64,000 nucleotides of DNA from JBJELF01 sp051879015 (GTDB taxonomy: Bacteria; Bacillota; Clostridia; Lachnospirales; Lachnospiraceae). Location: NCBI GenBank assembly GCA_051879015.1, contig JBJELF010000041.1, forward strand, positions 5,787-69,786. The letters run 5' to 3'. Made by a program: the position numbers and the translations under genes. A model generated the notes under the pieces. That model was not told the origin of the DNA and did not search any database. It saw nothing but the letters and a program-made list of their open reading frames with translations. Each line of letters begins with the position of its first letter. Position 1 is the stretch's first letter. This document shows, piece after piece, positions 26,244 through 35,356 of the stretch.

Positions 26244-27335
26244 ATGCGTTTCATACATAAACAAGTAACTGTAAACTGTGATTACCCTCTCATCAAAATA
26301 GACCCATCACAAAAGATTATTTTTTTCGATATTGAAACAACTGGTCTCTCCGCGAATGATTCCACCTTTTATTTGATTGGATGCCTCTATCCCGAGAATG
26401 ATATTTGGTATCTGCATCAATGGTTTTCAGAGAATATGGCAGACGAGCCGAAAATTCTGCAGAATTTTTTTGTATTCATCCAACAATTTCATGTAATGAT
26501 TCATTTTAATGGAGAGCGTTTTGATATCCCTTACCTAACGCACTGTGCCGCACAATACGGGGTTGAAGAAACTTTTCATAACTTAATACAAATTGACTTA
26601 TTAAAAAAGATCAGACCCTACAAGCAGATTTTGGGTCTGGACAGCTTAAAGCAAACCTCTTTGGAATCTTTTCTCCATATTGACCGCAAAGATAGGTACA
26701 ATGGCGCCGAGCTGATTCCAGTCTATGAACAATATCGCCAATCAAAAGATTTGCAGCTGCTGCATTTACTGCTGCTGCATAATGAAGATGATTTGAAAGG
26801 AATGCCCCAACTGCTGCCGTTGCTCTATTATGAACTTTTTTTTAAAGAAAATACGAAATTTTCCAATTGCAGTTATTATTTTACGAACAAAAATCAAATT
26901 TTACTGCAGGGCTACTGCACTTTTTGCCTCCCCAATTCTCTCTATCTCGAGACAGATTTAGGAGTATGTCAAATGCAGCGCAATCTGCTTACCTTCGAGC
27001 TGACTTTGTTTGAAGGGGAACTAAAATATTTTTATCCAGATTATAAAAATTATTATTATTTGCCAACAGAGGATATGGCCATCCACCAAAAGATTGCTCA
27101 GTTTGTGGATAAAGACCATAAAAAGAAAGCGACGGCCGCCACCGCTTATACAAGAAAATCAGGGCATTTTCTGCCCCTAGGAACAAATTGGAGAAAATGG
27201 GAGAAAGATAAGCCCTTCGCTGACATTGCCGTATTTCGCGAGGAACTCAAAGGCAAACAAGCTTGGATTTTGTTGGACGATCAAGAAGAAACTTTACAAT
27301 TATATTTACAATTCTTAATCAGCCGATTCAAATAA
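26244..27335 (+). CDS. YprB-like ribonuclease H-fold exonuclease
   Basis: A 363-residue plus-strand gene. Residues ~27-200 form a DEDD-type exonuclease domain: FFDIETTGLS (first Asp/Glu), IHFNGERFDIPYL (second Asp) and LLHNEDDLKGM (final Asp), with the conserved LGLDSLK and YNGAELIPVYEQYR. This is the RNase_H_2/YprB arrangement. The C-terminal third is basic and unrecognised. YprB-like proteins are predicted nucleases of uncertain substrate; in B. subtilis the gene is next to yprA helicase, which is not seen here. GAGG lies ahead of the ATG. Confidence 0.82.
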   Translation: MRFIHKQVTVNCDYPLIKIDPSQKIIFFDIETTGLSANDSTFYLIGCLYPENDIWYLHQWFSENMADEPKILQNFFVFIQQFHVMIHFNGERFDIPYLTHCAAQYGVEETFHNLIQIDLLKKIRPYKQILGLDSLKQTSLESFLHIDRKDRYNGAELIPVYEQYRQSKDLQLLHLLLLHNEDDLKGMPQLLPLLYYELFFKENTKFSNCSYYFTNKNQILLQGYCTFCLPNSLYLETDLGVCQMQRNLLTFELTLFEGELKYFYPDYKNYYYLPTEDMAIHQKIAQFVDKDHKKKATAATAYTRKSGHFLPLGTNWRKWEKDKPFADIAVFREELKGKQAWILLDDQEETLQLYLQFLISRFK

Positions 27336-27410
27336 TAAACGAATGTGCCCCACAAGCTATGAATACTTGTCAGATTTTCTAATATCTCTTAAAAAATAGG
27401 AACATTTTTA

Positions 27411-27448
27411 AGAAAAAAAGCTGCGATGAAATTTCATCGCAGCTTTTG
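27411..27448. terminator. Bidirectional terminator between the YprB-like gene and pta
   Basis: GCTGCGATGAA/TTTCATCGCAGC forms a near-perfect palindrome with seven A residues on the left (T7 for the minus-strand pta transcript) and TTTTGATT on the right for the plus-strand gene. Confidence 0.9.
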
Positions 27449-27463
27449 ATTATCCAATAAAAA

Positions 27464-28462
27464 TTAGTCCTGAGCCTGAGCCTGTACTGCTGTGATAGCA
27501 ACTACACCTACGATATCCTCAGCAGAGCATCCTCTGGAAAGGTCATTAACTGGCTTTGCAATACCCTGAGTAACTGGACCATACGCCTCAGCCTTTGCCA
27601 ATCTCTGAACCAACTTGTATCCGATATTACCAGCATCCAAATCTGGGAATACCAATACATTTGCCTGACCAGCAACCTGGCTGCCTGGAGCCTTAGAAGC
27701 GGCTACGCTTGGAACGATAGCAGCATCCAATTGCAACTCACCATCCAACTTCAAGTCTGGATAATTTTCTTTTGCAATAGCAACTGCTGCAGTTACCTTA
27801 TCAACATCTGCATGCTTTGCACTGCCTTTGGTAGAATGAGAAAGCATTGCAACCTTTGGTTCTTCCTGTACCAACAGCTGGAAAGACTCAGCGGAGGAAA
27901 CAGCGATAGCAGCCAACTTTTCCGGATCTGGATTCTGCTCAAGACCGCAGTCAGCAAAAATAAAGGTACCATTAGCACCAAACTCACAATTTGGAACAAC
28001 CATCAAAAAGAAAGCGGATACTAACTTAACGCCTGGCTTTGTCTTAATAATCTGCAAACAAGGTCTCAACGTATTTGCGGTAGAATGGCAAGCACCAGAT
28101 ACCATACCGTCAGCATCTCCAGCCTTAATCATCAAGCATCCATAATATGTATAATCGCTCAAAGCAATCTCTCTTGCCTTCTCCTGAGTCATACCCTTCT
28201 TCTCTCTCAGCTTAACAAACAAATCGATATACTCCTGAGTCTTCTCATAAGTATCTGGATTGATGATGGTTGCACCGCTGATATCCAAACCTTCGCTATT
28301 CTTAGCGACTTCTTCTGGTCTTCCAATGATAATCAGATTTGCAATGTCCTCTTTCAAAATCTGCTCTGCTGCAACAAATGTTCTTCTGTCCATGGACTCT
28401 GGAAGAACGATTGTCTTCTTATTCTGTTTTGCTCTTTCCTTGATTGTGTCAATAAATCCCAT
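27464..28462 (-). CDS. pta: Phosphate acetyltransferase
   Basis: A 332-residue class I Pta, single-domain type. It starts MGFIDTIKERAKQNKKTIVLPE and contains DGMVSGACHSTANTLRP, AMLSHSTKGSAKHADV, VPSVAASKAPGSQVAGQANV and FPDLDAGNIGYKLVQR. It converts acetyl-CoA and phosphate to acetyl phosphate, the first step of acetate formation with ATP gain. The usual partner ackA is not adjacent; the gene is a single transcription unit with its own promoter and terminator. Confidence 0.96.
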   Translation of the reverse strand: MGFIDTIKERAKQNKKTIVLPESMDRRTFVAAEQILKEDIANLIIIGRPEEVAKNSEGLDISGATIINPDTYEKTQEYIDLFVKLREKKGMTQEKAREIALSDYTYYGCLMIKAGDADGMVSGACHSTANTLRPCLQIIKTKPGVKLVSAFFLMVVPNCEFGANGTFIFADCGLEQNPDPEKLAAIAVSSAESFQLLVQEEPKVAMLSHSTKGSAKHADVDKVTAAVAIAKENYPDLKLDGELQLDAAIVPSVAASKAPGSQVAGQANVLVFPDLDAGNIGYKLVQRLAKAEAYGPVTQGIAKPVNDLSRGCSAEDIVGVVAITAVQAQAQD

Positions 28463-28554
28463 AGTATTGACTCCTTTCGTAATTGATATTCCTTCCTATT
28501 AGGAGACTGGCTGCTTAATAAGTCAGCTTATTTCGCTCTTGCAGTCATAAGCTT

Positions 28555-28583
28555 ATTATATACCAATTTTTTTCCACAAGCAA
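28555..28583 (-). promoter_or_regulatory. Promoter of pta
   Basis: Minus-strand TTGCTT (28578-28583), 17-bp spacer, perfect TATAAT (28555-28560), about 90 bp before the pta start. Confidence 0.8.
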
Positions 28584-28702
28584 TATTTTTCCAAAAAACA
28601 ATATGTACTTTTTCAAGTACGTATTCCTCTTTATGAGTTTAAAAAAACCGACACTATCAGTAACTGTCCGAAAATAATTTTTATAATCCTGCTATAAATC
28701 CC

Positions 28703-28731
28703 TTGACAAATTTTTTATTCTTTTTTATAAT
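28703..28731 (+). promoter_or_regulatory. Consensus promoter of the tyrS T-box transcript
   Basis: Plus-strand TTGACA (28703-28708), 17-bp spacer and TATAAT (28726-28731), both perfect consensus, just ahead of the T-box leader. Confidence 0.9.
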
Positions 28732-28740
28732 GTTCCACGT

Positions 28741-29075
28741 AATAGATTTTAATGCATACATGCAATGACAGGAACAAGTAATTTTATCATAACAGTCCAG
28801 TTAATATCTTACCTGATTGTTATCATCGATCAAACAGAAAGCTGCCGGCTGATGAGAGGCGCATGAGAGAAATAAAATGAATACCTCCTCGAGCATCGCA
28901 CCGAACCAATAGTAGGCTGCGACGGATTGACACACGTTATCGTGTCAGAGTATCGCTTATTGGGGCTGTACTTATAGAGGCTGTTTTCGTGAGAAAATGG
29001 TGAAAAAAGGTGGTAACACGAGTTTATTCTTACTCGTCCTTTGCGTAATAACGCAGAGGGCGTTTTTTTATGCAG
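28741..29075 (+). promoter_or_regulatory. Tyrosine-specific T-box riboswitch leader
   Basis: A ~335-nt leader before tyrS. The Stem I region includes GAATACC with specifier codon TAC (Tyr) at 28882-28884. The T-box sequence AAAGGTGGTAACACGAG lies at 29007-29022. Its AAAGG and CGAG can pair with CTCGTCCTTT downstream to form the antiterminator; the competing terminator is CCTTTGCG/CGCAGAGG (29038-29059) with seven T. Uncharged tRNA-Tyr should therefore stabilise read-through into tyrS. Confidence 0.93.
29038..29069 (+). terminator. T-box attenuator terminator
   Basis: CCTTTGCG, a 6-nt loop, CGCAGAGG and TTTTTTT. The left arm overlaps the antiterminator, as expected for a T-box. Confidence 0.85.
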
Positions 29076-29098
29076 CAACACAGAAAGGAACGAATCAA

Positions 29099-30319
29099 AT
29101 GACAATTTATGACGAATTAGTTGCCAGAGGCTTAATTGCTCAGGTAACAGACGAAGAAGAAATCAAGGAACTGATTAACAACGGAAAAGCCGTATTCTAT
29201 ATCGGCTTTGACCCAACTGCAGACAGTCTTCATGTAGGACATTTTATGGCTCTCTGCCTGATGAAACGTCTGCAGATGGCAGGCAATAAGCCAATCGCTT
29301 TGATTGGCGGCGGTACCGGTATGATTGGTGATCCATCTGGCAGAAGCGATATGCGTCAGATGCTGACCAAAGAGACCATTCAGCACAACTGTGAGTGCTT
29401 TAAAAAACAGATGAGTCGTTTCATCGACTTCTCTGACGGTAAAGCCTTAATGGTAAACAATGCTGACTGGCTGTTGGATTTGAACTATGTAGACTTGCTC
29501 CGCGAAGTAGGTGCCTGCTTCAGTGTAAATCGTATGCTGGCTGCTGAATGCTACAAGCAGAGAATGGAGCGCGGTCTGAGCTTCCTGGAATTTAACTACA
29601 TGATTATGCAAAGCTATGACTTTTACGCATTGTTTCAGAAGTATGGCTGCAATATGCAGTTTGGCGGAGATGACCAGTGGAGCAATATGCTGGGCGGTAC
29701 CGAATTGATTCGCCGTAAACTCGGCAAAAATGCTTATGCCATGACCATCACTCTGCTTTTAAACTCCGAAGGCAAGAAGATGGGCAAGACTCAATCTGGT
29801 GCAGTATGGCTTGACCCAAATAAAACTTCTCCTTTTGAATTTTATCAGTACTGGAGAAATGTAGGAGATGCAGATGTTATGAAATGTCTGCGTATGCTTA
29901 CATTCCTTCCATTGGAAGAAATCGATGCTATGGCATCATGGGAAGGCAGCCAATTAAATAAAGCAAAGGAAATCTTAGCCTTTGAATTAACTAAACTCGT
30001 TCATGGCGAAGAAGAGGCAACTAAAGCTCAGGAAAGTGCTCGTGCGCTTTTTGGAAGCGGAAATGCAGCTGATATGCCAACCACCACTTTGACAGCAGTC
30101 GATTTTACTGACGGAAATATTGATATTTTATCCGTACTGGTAAAAGCTGACCTGGTAAAATCCCGTTCTGAGGCAAGACGTGCTGTGGAACAAGGCGGTG
30201 TGACTGTAGATAACGATAAAGTAACCGATATCAAGACTGTTTACACAGCCGCTGATTTCGCTGGAGAAGGAAAAATCGTAAAACGTGGAAAGAAGAATTT
30301 CCGCAAGATCATGATTTGA
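29099..30319 (+). CDS. tyrS: Tyrosyl-tRNA synthetase
   Basis: A 406-residue class I synthetase that charges tRNA-Tyr. MTIYDELVARGLIAQ is the canonical start; ATG at 29099 has AGAAAGGA upstream, whereas the longer open frame would translate the T-box itself. HIGH-like HVGHF is in the Rossmann fold, KMSKS-like KKMGKTQSG follows, and the C-terminal S4 domain (LVKSRSEARRAVEQGGVTVD) is intact. Expression is controlled by the T-box leader. Confidence 0.97.
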   Translation: MTIYDELVARGLIAQVTDEEEIKELINNGKAVFYIGFDPTADSLHVGHFMALCLMKRLQMAGNKPIALIGGGTGMIGDPSGRSDMRQMLTKETIQHNCECFKKQMSRFIDFSDGKALMVNNADWLLDLNYVDLLREVGACFSVNRMLAAECYKQRMERGLSFLEFNYMIMQSYDFYALFQKYGCNMQFGGDDQWSNMLGGTELIRRKLGKNAYAMTITLLLNSEGKKMGKTQSGAVWLDPNKTSPFEFYQYWRNVGDADVMKCLRMLTFLPLEEIDAMASWEGSQLNKAKEILAFELTKLVHGEEEATKAQESARALFGSGNAADMPTTTLTAVDFTDGNIDILSVLVKADLVKSRSEARRAVEQGGVTVDNDKVTDIKTVYTAADFAGEGKIVKRGKKNFRKIMI

Positions 30320-30322
30320 CAT

Positions 30323-30363
30323 TATCAACCCACGGCTTAAGCCGTGGGTTGATAGTCTTTTTA
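30323..30363 (+). terminator. Strong terminator after tyrS
   Basis: TATCAACCCACGGC-TTAA-GCCGTGGGTTGATA is a perfect 14-bp stem followed by GTCTTTTTATG, starting 4 bp after the tyrS stop. The CCCACGG/CCGTGGG core resembles the hairpin at 63614-63633. Confidence 0.88.
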
Positions 30364-30383
30364 TGTAATAAGCATCACTCGAA

Positions 30384-31334
30384 TTATTTTTCAGCTTTTA
30401 CGGGCTGATTTTGCTGTAAAAATTGCGGCATCTGCGCTAAAATGACAGACACAAAAACCAGTATACAACCCATTATTTCCCGCCCGCTCAACACCTCATG
30501 AAGAATCAATGCCCCCGACAATGCTGCAAAGACTGATTCTAAACTCATGACAATAGAGGCCACCGCTGGCTCTGCATATTTTTGTCCCACCATCTGCAGA
30601 GTGTATGCGACACCACTGGACATGACACCTGCATAAAGAATCGGTATGAGAGCAGACCGAATATCTTGAAATTTGATACCCTCAAAGAAAAGACACAGTA
30701 TCATCGATATTACTCCACTGGTCAAAAACTGAATACATGACAATTTGACACTATCTACTTGCGCATATCGATCTATCACCAATATATGGGCGGTAAAACA
30801 TACAGCACAAATCAATTCTAATACGTCTCCTATATAAATGCCTGAAAATCCACTGGCCATACACAGAAGATACATCCCGCAAATAGTCCCAACCACAGAA
30901 AGAATCACTAAAATATGAGGCTTTTTACCTGTCAAAGCGGCACCAATGGCCACCATCACCACATAAGTTGCTGTTAAGAATCCTGACCTTCCTGAAGCGG
31001 CTACTCCATCTGGATAAGCGCTGATGCCCGCCTGCTGAAAACTCATGGCCATGCAAAGTACACAGCCACACAAAATACCTCCTACAATCGGCCATTTTGT
31101 CGGAATATACTCCTGATGGCTTGATTGCTGTGTGGATTTCTGTACTGTCTTTTTTTGTACTCTGCCTCGAATCAGTAGATATCCTCCAAGAAACGCTGCT
31201 CCTACAAAACATCGACAGGCATTGAAGGTAAAGGTACCTACATGATCTGATCCACTAGTCTGGGCCACAAAAGCAGTCCCCCAAATCAAAGCCGTCAAAA
31301 GTAAAATCAAACTTCCTTTTATATTGTTCTTCAT
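30384..31334 (-). CDS. EamA/DMT family transporter
   Basis: A 316-residue membrane protein with about ten hydrophobic segments arranged as two EamA repeats (first: GSLILLLTALIWGTAFVAQT; second: AEPAVASIVMSLESVFAALS and GALILHEVLSGREI). DMT transporters export metabolites, often amino acids; the substrate is unknown. It lies 21 bp after an NhaC antiporter gene and is probably co-transcribed with it; its 3' end converges on tyrS. The ribosome-binding site is weak (GAGG). Confidence 0.88.
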   Translation of the reverse strand: MKNNIKGSLILLLTALIWGTAFVAQTSGSDHVGTFTFNACRCFVGAAFLGGYLLIRGRVQKKTVQKSTQQSSHQEYIPTKWPIVGGILCGCVLCMAMSFQQAGISAYPDGVAASGRSGFLTATYVVMVAIGAALTGKKPHILVILSVVGTICGMYLLCMASGFSGIYIGDVLELICAVCFTAHILVIDRYAQVDSVKLSCIQFLTSGVISMILCLFFEGIKFQDIRSALIPILYAGVMSSGVAYTLQMVGQKYAEPAVASIVMSLESVFAALSGALILHEVLSGREIMGCILVFVSVILAQMPQFLQQNQPVKAEK

Positions 31335-31355
31335 AAGTTGCCTCGCTGCAGTTGA

Positions 31356-32906
31356 TTACTTTTCACCATTTCTCTGAGTGACATATTTGATACACAGAAT
31401 CACTCCAATTGTAAGCACAACTCCCAAAATAAGTGGAATCACTGGACTTTGCACGAAACCAGCCACCACGTAGATCAGACACGAAATCACCGCCACCATC
31501 ACCACATAAGGAATCTGAGTGGACACATGATTCATATGGCTGCACTGCGCACCAGCCGATGCCATAATGGTTGTATCAGAAATAGGGGAACAATGATCAC
31601 CACATACCGCACCAGCCATACAAGCAGATATAGCGATAATCATCATCGTATGATTGCCTGAAAAAGTATCTACCACGATTGGAATTAAAATACCAAATGT
31701 TCCCCAAGAGGTACCTGTAGCAAATGCAAGAAACACAGCAACCAGGAAAATAATGGCAGGCAGACAATTTAACAAACTTCCATTAATACCACTGACCAGA
31801 CCAGCCACATATTCTTTTGCTCCCAAGCTGTCCGTCATTACTTTCAAAGTCCACGCAAAGGTTAAAATCAAAATAGCAGGAACCATTGCCTTAAAACCTT
31901 CTGGAATACAAGCACACACCTCATTAAAAGAAATAACTTTTCTCACAACATAAAATACAATCGTGATAATCAGAGCAAAAAAACTTCCCAACATCAAGCC
32001 AACCGAGGCATCACTATTAGAAAAGGCCTCAATAAAGGTAGCTCCGCCAAAGAAACCGCCTGTATAAATCATACCAATGATACAGCTAACAATCAGCACT
32101 GCAATTGGAAATACTAAGTCGATTACCTTACCTTTTCCAATAATACCCGAATTTTCCACATTTGCATACGGTCTTTCCTTGGTAGTATATAAATCTCCTT
32201 TTGCTGCATTTTCTTCATGAATCTTCATCGGGCCAAAATCAACTTTAAAGATAACAAGAGCAACCATAGCAACAATTGTCAACAAGGCATAATAATTATA
32301 TGGAATTGCTTTAATAAAGATAGAAAACCCATCCTCATCCTTTACAAATCCTGTAACTGCAGCCGCCCATGAGGAAATAGGAGCAATAATACAAATTGGT
32401 GCTGCCGTCGCATCAATCAGATAAGCCAGTTTTGCGCGGGATACCTTATTTCTGTCAGTTACTGGCCGCATCACACTTCCAACCGTGAGACAATTAAAAT
32501 AATCATCAATAAAAATCAGCACACCCAATAAAATCGATGCAAGCTGTGCGCCCACACTGGTCTTAATACGACTGGCAGCCCAACGTCCAAAGGCAGCAGA
32601 GCCTCCTGCACGATTCATCATGCACACCATAATTCCAAGCACCACCAAAAAAACTAAAATTCCCACATTGTAAGCATCAGACAGTACACCCACAATACCA
32701 TCTTCAAAAATATGGCTGACGGTCAACTCAAAGTTAAAATTCAAACTCAGGATGTTTCCATAAAACAGACCACCTACAACAATTCCCACGAAGAGAGAAC
32801 TATACACCTCTTTGGTAATCAGGGCAAGGATAATAGCAACCAATGGGGGAATCAGCGCCCAAAAGGTAGCATACATCTGTGGTACATACTCAATAACTTC
32901 TTCCAT
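31356..32906 (-). CDS. NhaC family Na+/H+ antiporter-type transporter
   Basis: A 516-residue polytopic protein with roughly a dozen membrane segments. Typical NhaC motifs include IFIDDYFNCLTVGSVMRPVT, where the DD pair sits in a membrane helix, and FATGTSWGTFGILIPI and AGAVCGDHCSPISDTTIM near the C-terminus. Related proteins exchange Na+ for protons or for organic acids and amino acids, so a metabolite antiport role is also possible. The linked EamA gene hints at small-molecule export or uptake, but this is not provable here. Confidence 0.9.
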   Translation of the reverse strand: MEEVIEYVPQMYATFWALIPPLVAIILALITKEVYSSLFVGIVVGGLFYGNILSLNFNFELTVSHIFEDGIVGVLSDAYNVGILVFLVVLGIMVCMMNRAGGSAAFGRWAASRIKTSVGAQLASILLGVLIFIDDYFNCLTVGSVMRPVTDRNKVSRAKLAYLIDATAAPICIIAPISSWAAAVTGFVKDEDGFSIFIKAIPYNYYALLTIVAMVALVIFKVDFGPMKIHEENAAKGDLYTTKERPYANVENSGIIGKGKVIDLVFPIAVLIVSCIIGMIYTGGFFGGATFIEAFSNSDASVGLMLGSFFALIITIVFYVVRKVISFNEVCACIPEGFKAMVPAILILTFAWTLKVMTDSLGAKEYVAGLVSGINGSLLNCLPAIIFLVAVFLAFATGTSWGTFGILIPIVVDTFSGNHTMMIIAISACMAGAVCGDHCSPISDTTIMASAGAQCSHMNHVSTQIPYVVMVAVISCLIYVVAGFVQSPVIPLILGVVLTIGVILCIKYVTQRNGEK

Positions 32907-33004
32907 AGTAATAATTTCCTTTCTACTTTTTTATAATATATGGATTTTTTTATTGTAGCACAAGTATGCCTCATTGACTACTTAATTCTTTTAAGTTTTT
33001 TTGC

Positions 33005-33055
33005 TAATCAAAAAAGGATTTGCAGCATTCTTCCAAACACTGCAAATCCTTTGAG
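33005..33055 (-). terminator. Terminator of the PrsA-like gene
   Basis: Minus-strand AAGGATTTGCAGTG, loop, CTGCAAATCCTT and TTTTGATT: a 12-bp stem about 40 bp after the stop codon. Confidence 0.88.
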
Positions 33056-33095
33056 ACTTTTCTATTTTTATATTTCCATACAAAAATCGTTGTAT

Positions 33096-34628
33096 TTAGA
33101 ACACTTCCTGCACAGTTTTAAGCACATCCTCATCAGTCGTTATAGAATGCTTTTCAGCGACAGCATCATACTTTTCCTGCATTGCCTTTGAAATCATATC
33201 TGATTTTACATCATACTTCCATTGCTCATCGCCATCACCTGCAAAGTACATGATATGATAGCCAAAGGAAGTCTGTACAATATCAACGTCACCTACCTTT
33301 CGGCTGTCATCAAAAAGCCAGTTTTCAAATTCTTCTACCATCTGACCCTCATAGACATTCTCATACAATCCACCTGCAGGACTATCCTCGGAATACTCGT
33401 CTGCCAACTCAGCAAAACTGTCCTCGGTAGCATCGCCATCCTTCCACTGCTGCAGAATCTCCTCTGCCTTTGCCTCAGCCTCCTCTTCAGAGCCATAGGT
33501 ATCAGCTGTAAACAGAATATGACGTACGTTCTTCAATACCCTTGTATCACAATATGGCTTTTTTGTCAGCATATAAACTCTATAAGTACCATTTTCCTCG
33601 TCCGCATCTGTGTATGTTTCTTTTACCTTAGTATCATCCGCAAATAACCATGCACTTACCTCATTGTCCTCACTATAAGAAACCTGTTCGGAGTACATCC
33701 TAGCTAAAGCAGATTCCACTGCTTCCTCAATGACAGTCTCCAAATCTTCTGTCTCCTCGGTACTGTCTGCCTCGCTAGTTTCACTCTCAGCATTTTCTGC
33801 TTCCAATGTAGCTTTTTTCTCGACATATTCACTGATAACATCTTCCAAAGCATTGGTATCTTTTGCCTTTGCAGCCTGCTCTGCATAATTCTTACACATC
33901 TCAGCAGTCAAACCAATTTCGTCGTCAGCAACAAAGTTATAAGCAGCATAGTCTACATATTGATAGCTCAGCTTATTATCCTCATAATACTCCTCAACTT
34001 CTTTATCGGAGTAATCAAACGAATTATAAAATTCCATATACATTTGGTATCCCAAATAATACTTCTCTAAGTAACTGCGAACAACACTCTCTGTCATAGC
34101 TGGTCCATACAGATAGGACAAATAAGCATCTGTGCTCTCGTATCCATTCTCAGCAGCACTGGCAGCAACACTTGCGATGCTCTCGTCAATATAAGTCTTG
34201 TTTTCTTCACTCAAGGTAACACCTGCATCATTTGCTGCCTCACAGAAGTACAGGTACTGCGTTGCATAGCTGACTGCCTCATCCATCAAAACATCAAACC
34301 AACTCATATCATCTGAATACATCTGATCCTTCAAAGATTTACTGATATCTACTCCATAATAATACAAATAATTGTAATTGTTGCTGTAGATAGACAAATA
34401 CTGATAAGTCATTTCTGCCTGTGTATAGCAATAGTTATCAGAATATACTGCTTTTGCACCATATACCTCCTCTCCTAAATCTTCAACTGCATCTGAGTTG
34501 GTCTTTACCTCCTCTGTACTTGCAGCTGCAGTGGTACCTGCAGTTTCATCATCCGTAGTGGACTTGCTGCACGCGCCCAATGAAATTACCAACGGAAATG
34601 TCAGTAATAATGCAATTGTTCTTTTCAT
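33096..34628 (-). CDS. PrsA-like lipoprotein foldase (peptidylprolyl isomerase)
   Basis: A 510-residue exported lipoprotein. The signal peptide MKRTIALLLTFPLVISLGAC ends in the lipobox LGAC (Cys20 anchor). A helical SurA/PrsA-type N domain is followed by an acidic Glu/Ser/Thr-rich insert (around residues 275-300, EAENAESETSEADSTEE) and a parvulin domain with VRHILFTAD, FAELADEYSEDSPAGG and TSFGYHIMYF. It probably folds secreted proteins outside the membrane. The acidic insert is unusual for PrsA. A TATAAT is present at 34695-34700 on the minus strand but no good -35. Confidence 0.88.
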   Translation of the reverse strand: MKRTIALLLTFPLVISLGACSKSTTDDETAGTTAAASTEEVKTNSDAVEDLGEEVYGAKAVYSDNYCYTQAEMTYQYLSIYSNNYNYLYYYGVDISKSLKDQMYSDDMSWFDVLMDEAVSYATQYLYFCEAANDAGVTLSEENKTYIDESIASVAASAAENGYESTDAYLSYLYGPAMTESVVRSYLEKYYLGYQMYMEFYNSFDYSDKEVEEYYEDNKLSYQYVDYAAYNFVADDEIGLTAEMCKNYAEQAAKAKDTNALEDVISEYVEKKATLEAENAESETSEADSTEETEDLETVIEEAVESALARMYSEQVSYSEDNEVSAWLFADDTKVKETYTDADEENGTYRVYMLTKKPYCDTRVLKNVRHILFTADTYGSEEEAEAKAEEILQQWKDGDATEDSFAELADEYSEDSPAGGLYENVYEGQMVEEFENWLFDDSRKVGDVDIVQTSFGYHIMYFAGDGDEQWKYDVKSDMISKAMQEKYDAVAEKHSITTDEDVLKTVQEVF

Positions 34629-34808
34629 TTTTTCTCCTTCCTTAATTTAACAGAATCTATGTTTTAATTTTTCTGTTATAATACATCGTTGTTCATTATA
34701 TCACATAATCCTGAAATAAACTTAAAATTTTCAAAATTTTCACAAAAAGTTTTATTCCAATTTTATCCAAATGCAGCGCAAATAGTTCTGAGAACTCAAT
34801 GCTCTGTA

Positions 34809-35276
34809 TCAATACATCTTCTGAATCTTATACTCACGCTCAGCCTCTCTGCGTGCATCTTTCTTAGCAATATCTTCCCGTTTATCGTACAATTTTTTAC
34901 CTCTTGCCAAAGCAATCTCTAACTTGACTAAACTGCCTTTAAAATACACCTGCAAAGGCACAATCGTGTATCCCTTTTCAGTCATCTTTCCATTTATCTT
35001 ATTGATTTCATAACTATGCAGCAATAACTTTCTCACACGCAGCGGATCCTTGTTGAAAATATTTCCCTTTTCATAAGGGCTGATATGCATACCATAGATA
35101 AATACCTCGCCCTTCTCCACACGGATAAATGATTCTTTCAAGCTGCATTTTCCCATACGCAGAGACTTTACTTCCGTGCCCGCCAAAGCAATTCCTACCT
35201 CATATTTTTCTTCAATAAAATAATCATGATAAGCTTTCTTATTGTTAGCAATCAATTTAAAACTGTCTTTTCCCAT
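34809..35276 (-). CDS. smpB: SsrA-binding protein SmpB
   Basis: A 155-residue SmpB that partners tmRNA in rescuing stalled ribosomes. It has the canonical start region (KLIANNKKAYHDYFIEE), GTEVKSLRMGKCSLKESF, HISPYEKGN and the basic C-terminal tail KKDARREAEREYKIQK. It follows rnr by 80 bp, the usual Firmicute order secG-rnr-smpB. No tmRNA gene is present in the 180-bp gap that follows. Confidence 0.97.
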   Translation of the reverse strand: MGKDSFKLIANNKKAYHDYFIEEKYEVGIALAGTEVKSLRMGKCSLKESFIRVEKGEVFIYGMHISPYEKGNIFNKDPLRVRKLLLHSYEINKINGKMTEKGYTIVPLQVYFKGSLVKLEIALARGKKLYDKREDIAKKDARREAEREYKIQKMY

Positions 35277-35321
35277 TTCTTATACCTGCCTTCCACCTAA
35301 TTCCTCATCTATTTTATGATA

Positions 35322-35354
35322 CTAGGCTCAAACTACCCTCTGACCCCAACATCA
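35322..35354 (-). repeat. Repeat family A, degenerate half-copy A6
   Basis: Directly after the rnr stop the minus strand reads GATGATGTTGGGGTCAGAGG and GTAGTTTGAGCC, matching the distal hairpin of A4/A5 with several substitutions, then TAGTATCAT. Confidence 0.5.
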
Positions 35355-35356
35355 TC

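Noticed and set aside
28997..29098. N-terminal extension of TyrS
   Set aside because: The extra 34 codons would translate the T-box antiterminator and terminator; the conserved protein starts at 29099.
34629..34808. tmRNA (ssrA) gene next to smpB
   Set aside because: The 180-bp gap after smpB is AT-rich without a tRNA-like end or tag-coding stretch; it looks like the promoter region of the PrsA-like gene.
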